From CAVVYA01 sp963752345 (GTDB taxonomy: Bacteria; Pseudomonadota; Alphaproteobacteria; SMXQ01): a stretch of DNA of 64,000 nucleotides. Shown here piece after piece: positions 63,779-64,000 of this stretch. How positions within the stretch are numbered: the first letter of the stretch is position 1; every line of letters begins with the position of its first letter. The position numbers and the translations under genes were made by a program. The stretch is taken from the NCBI GenBank assembly GCA_963752345.1, contig CAVVYA010000015.1:1-64000 (forward strand). Direction: 5' to 3'. Under the pieces are notes generated by a model. That model worked only from the letters and a program-made list of their open reading frames with translations. It was not told where the DNA came from and did not search any database.

Positions 63779-64000
63779 TGGCGCAGCTTGTCATCAAGAC
63801 CGTCGACCGCAGGCGTGGCGATTTCTACGCTGACGCAGCGGACTACAAGCGCGGCGACGTCATCGCCGTCTATCCCGACGACGTGGTGTTGGAAGGAGAC
63901 GTGCTCAGACTGCCGGTCTTTCGCGTCGTCAGGATTCCGGGCATGACCTTCGCGGAGGCCAGACAATTCACCGCGCCGCAGGTGCTCGAGGCGAACGACG
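63778..64000 (+). CDS. Hypothetical protein of the phage-like set, cut by the window edge
   Basis: Begins MAQLVIKTVDRRRGDFYADA and continues RGDVIAVYPDDVVLEGDVLR to the window end with no stop. About 74 residues visible, beta-rich. It continues the overlapping gene series. Confidence 0.5.
   Translation, partial: MAQLVIKTVDRRRGDFYADAADYKRGDVIAVYPDDVVLEGDVLRLPVFRVVRIPGMTFAEARQFTAPQVLEAND

Noticed and set aside
1..64000. CRISPR arrays, insertion sequences and rRNA genes
   Set aside because: No regularly spaced short repeats with unique spacers, no transposase frames with terminal inverted repeats and no rRNA-like sequence were seen.

Overview
The window looks like alphaproteobacterial DNA of high GC content, probably Rhodospirillales or a relative. 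The gene types point this way: pseudaminic-acid genes, a TorF-type porin, a PglK-type flippase, stand-alone receivers and an EcfG-like promoter. Bases 1 to about 3600 look different. They carry an ECF sigma factor, a FecR-type anti-sigma factor with the C-terminal domain common in Gemmatimonadota/Bacteroidota, and a BNR sialidase-like protein, all with many frameshifts. This block runs without a gene boundary into the middle of an Asp/Glu-racemase-like gene, so an assembly chimera is the simplest reading. Many other genes also carry single-base indels, most likely sequence errors, so frameshifted genes are listed as CDS with the break noted.

Region by region: about 3.6-6.3 kb holds a partial racemase-like gene, a YihY/BrkB membrane protein and a small exported protein. 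From 6.47 to 29.3 kb a long plus-strand locus, mostly with 4-base ATGA/GTGA overlaps, makes a modified nonulosonic acid of the pseudaminic type and a glycan containing it: PseB, PseC, an aldo/keto reductase, a SpsF-type cytidylyltransferase, a class III aminotransferase, PseG, a formyltransferase, PseI, a UDP-GlcNAc 2-epimerase, a methyltransferase, a capsule-type transferase, an N-acetyl-sugar amidotransferase with HisH/HisF partners, two GNAT acetyltransferases, a formyltransferase-like/DUF4910 protein, a PglK-type ABC flippase, a glycosyltransferase, an alpha/alpha-toroid protein and an HPr-kinase-like P-loop protein. Minus-strand genes from 29.2 to 33.6 kb continue the glycan theme (PhyH dioxygenase, methyltransferase, O-antigen ligase/polymerase, GmhB-like phosphatase).

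From 33.6 to 45.8 kb come housekeeping and envelope genes: mntH, a PAS hybrid histidine kinase with a 16-G tract before its start, a porin, an MFS transporter, glucokinase, OtsA, a lytic transglycosylase, a possible small RNA, N-formylglutamate amidohydrolase and tRNA-Val(GAC). From 46 to 52 kb is an accessory island with three stand-alone receivers and a phage-type immunity region. In it an S24/CI-like repressor faces an early operon (HTH protein, DnaA-domain-IV-like protein and others), and a near-copy of the early operator/promoter sits 1.7 kb away in front of another small operon.

From 52.4 to 54.8 kb lie stress-type genes (DUF3606 with an EcfG-like promoter, a membrane protein, a hemerythrin). 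From 54.8 to 60.7 kb are a CHASE2 histidine kinase, a FecR-domain protein and a two-partner-secretion TpsB transporter. Two 101-bp direct repeats and a terminator follow, then a tightly packed set of unfamiliar, phage-structural-looking genes that runs off the right edge.
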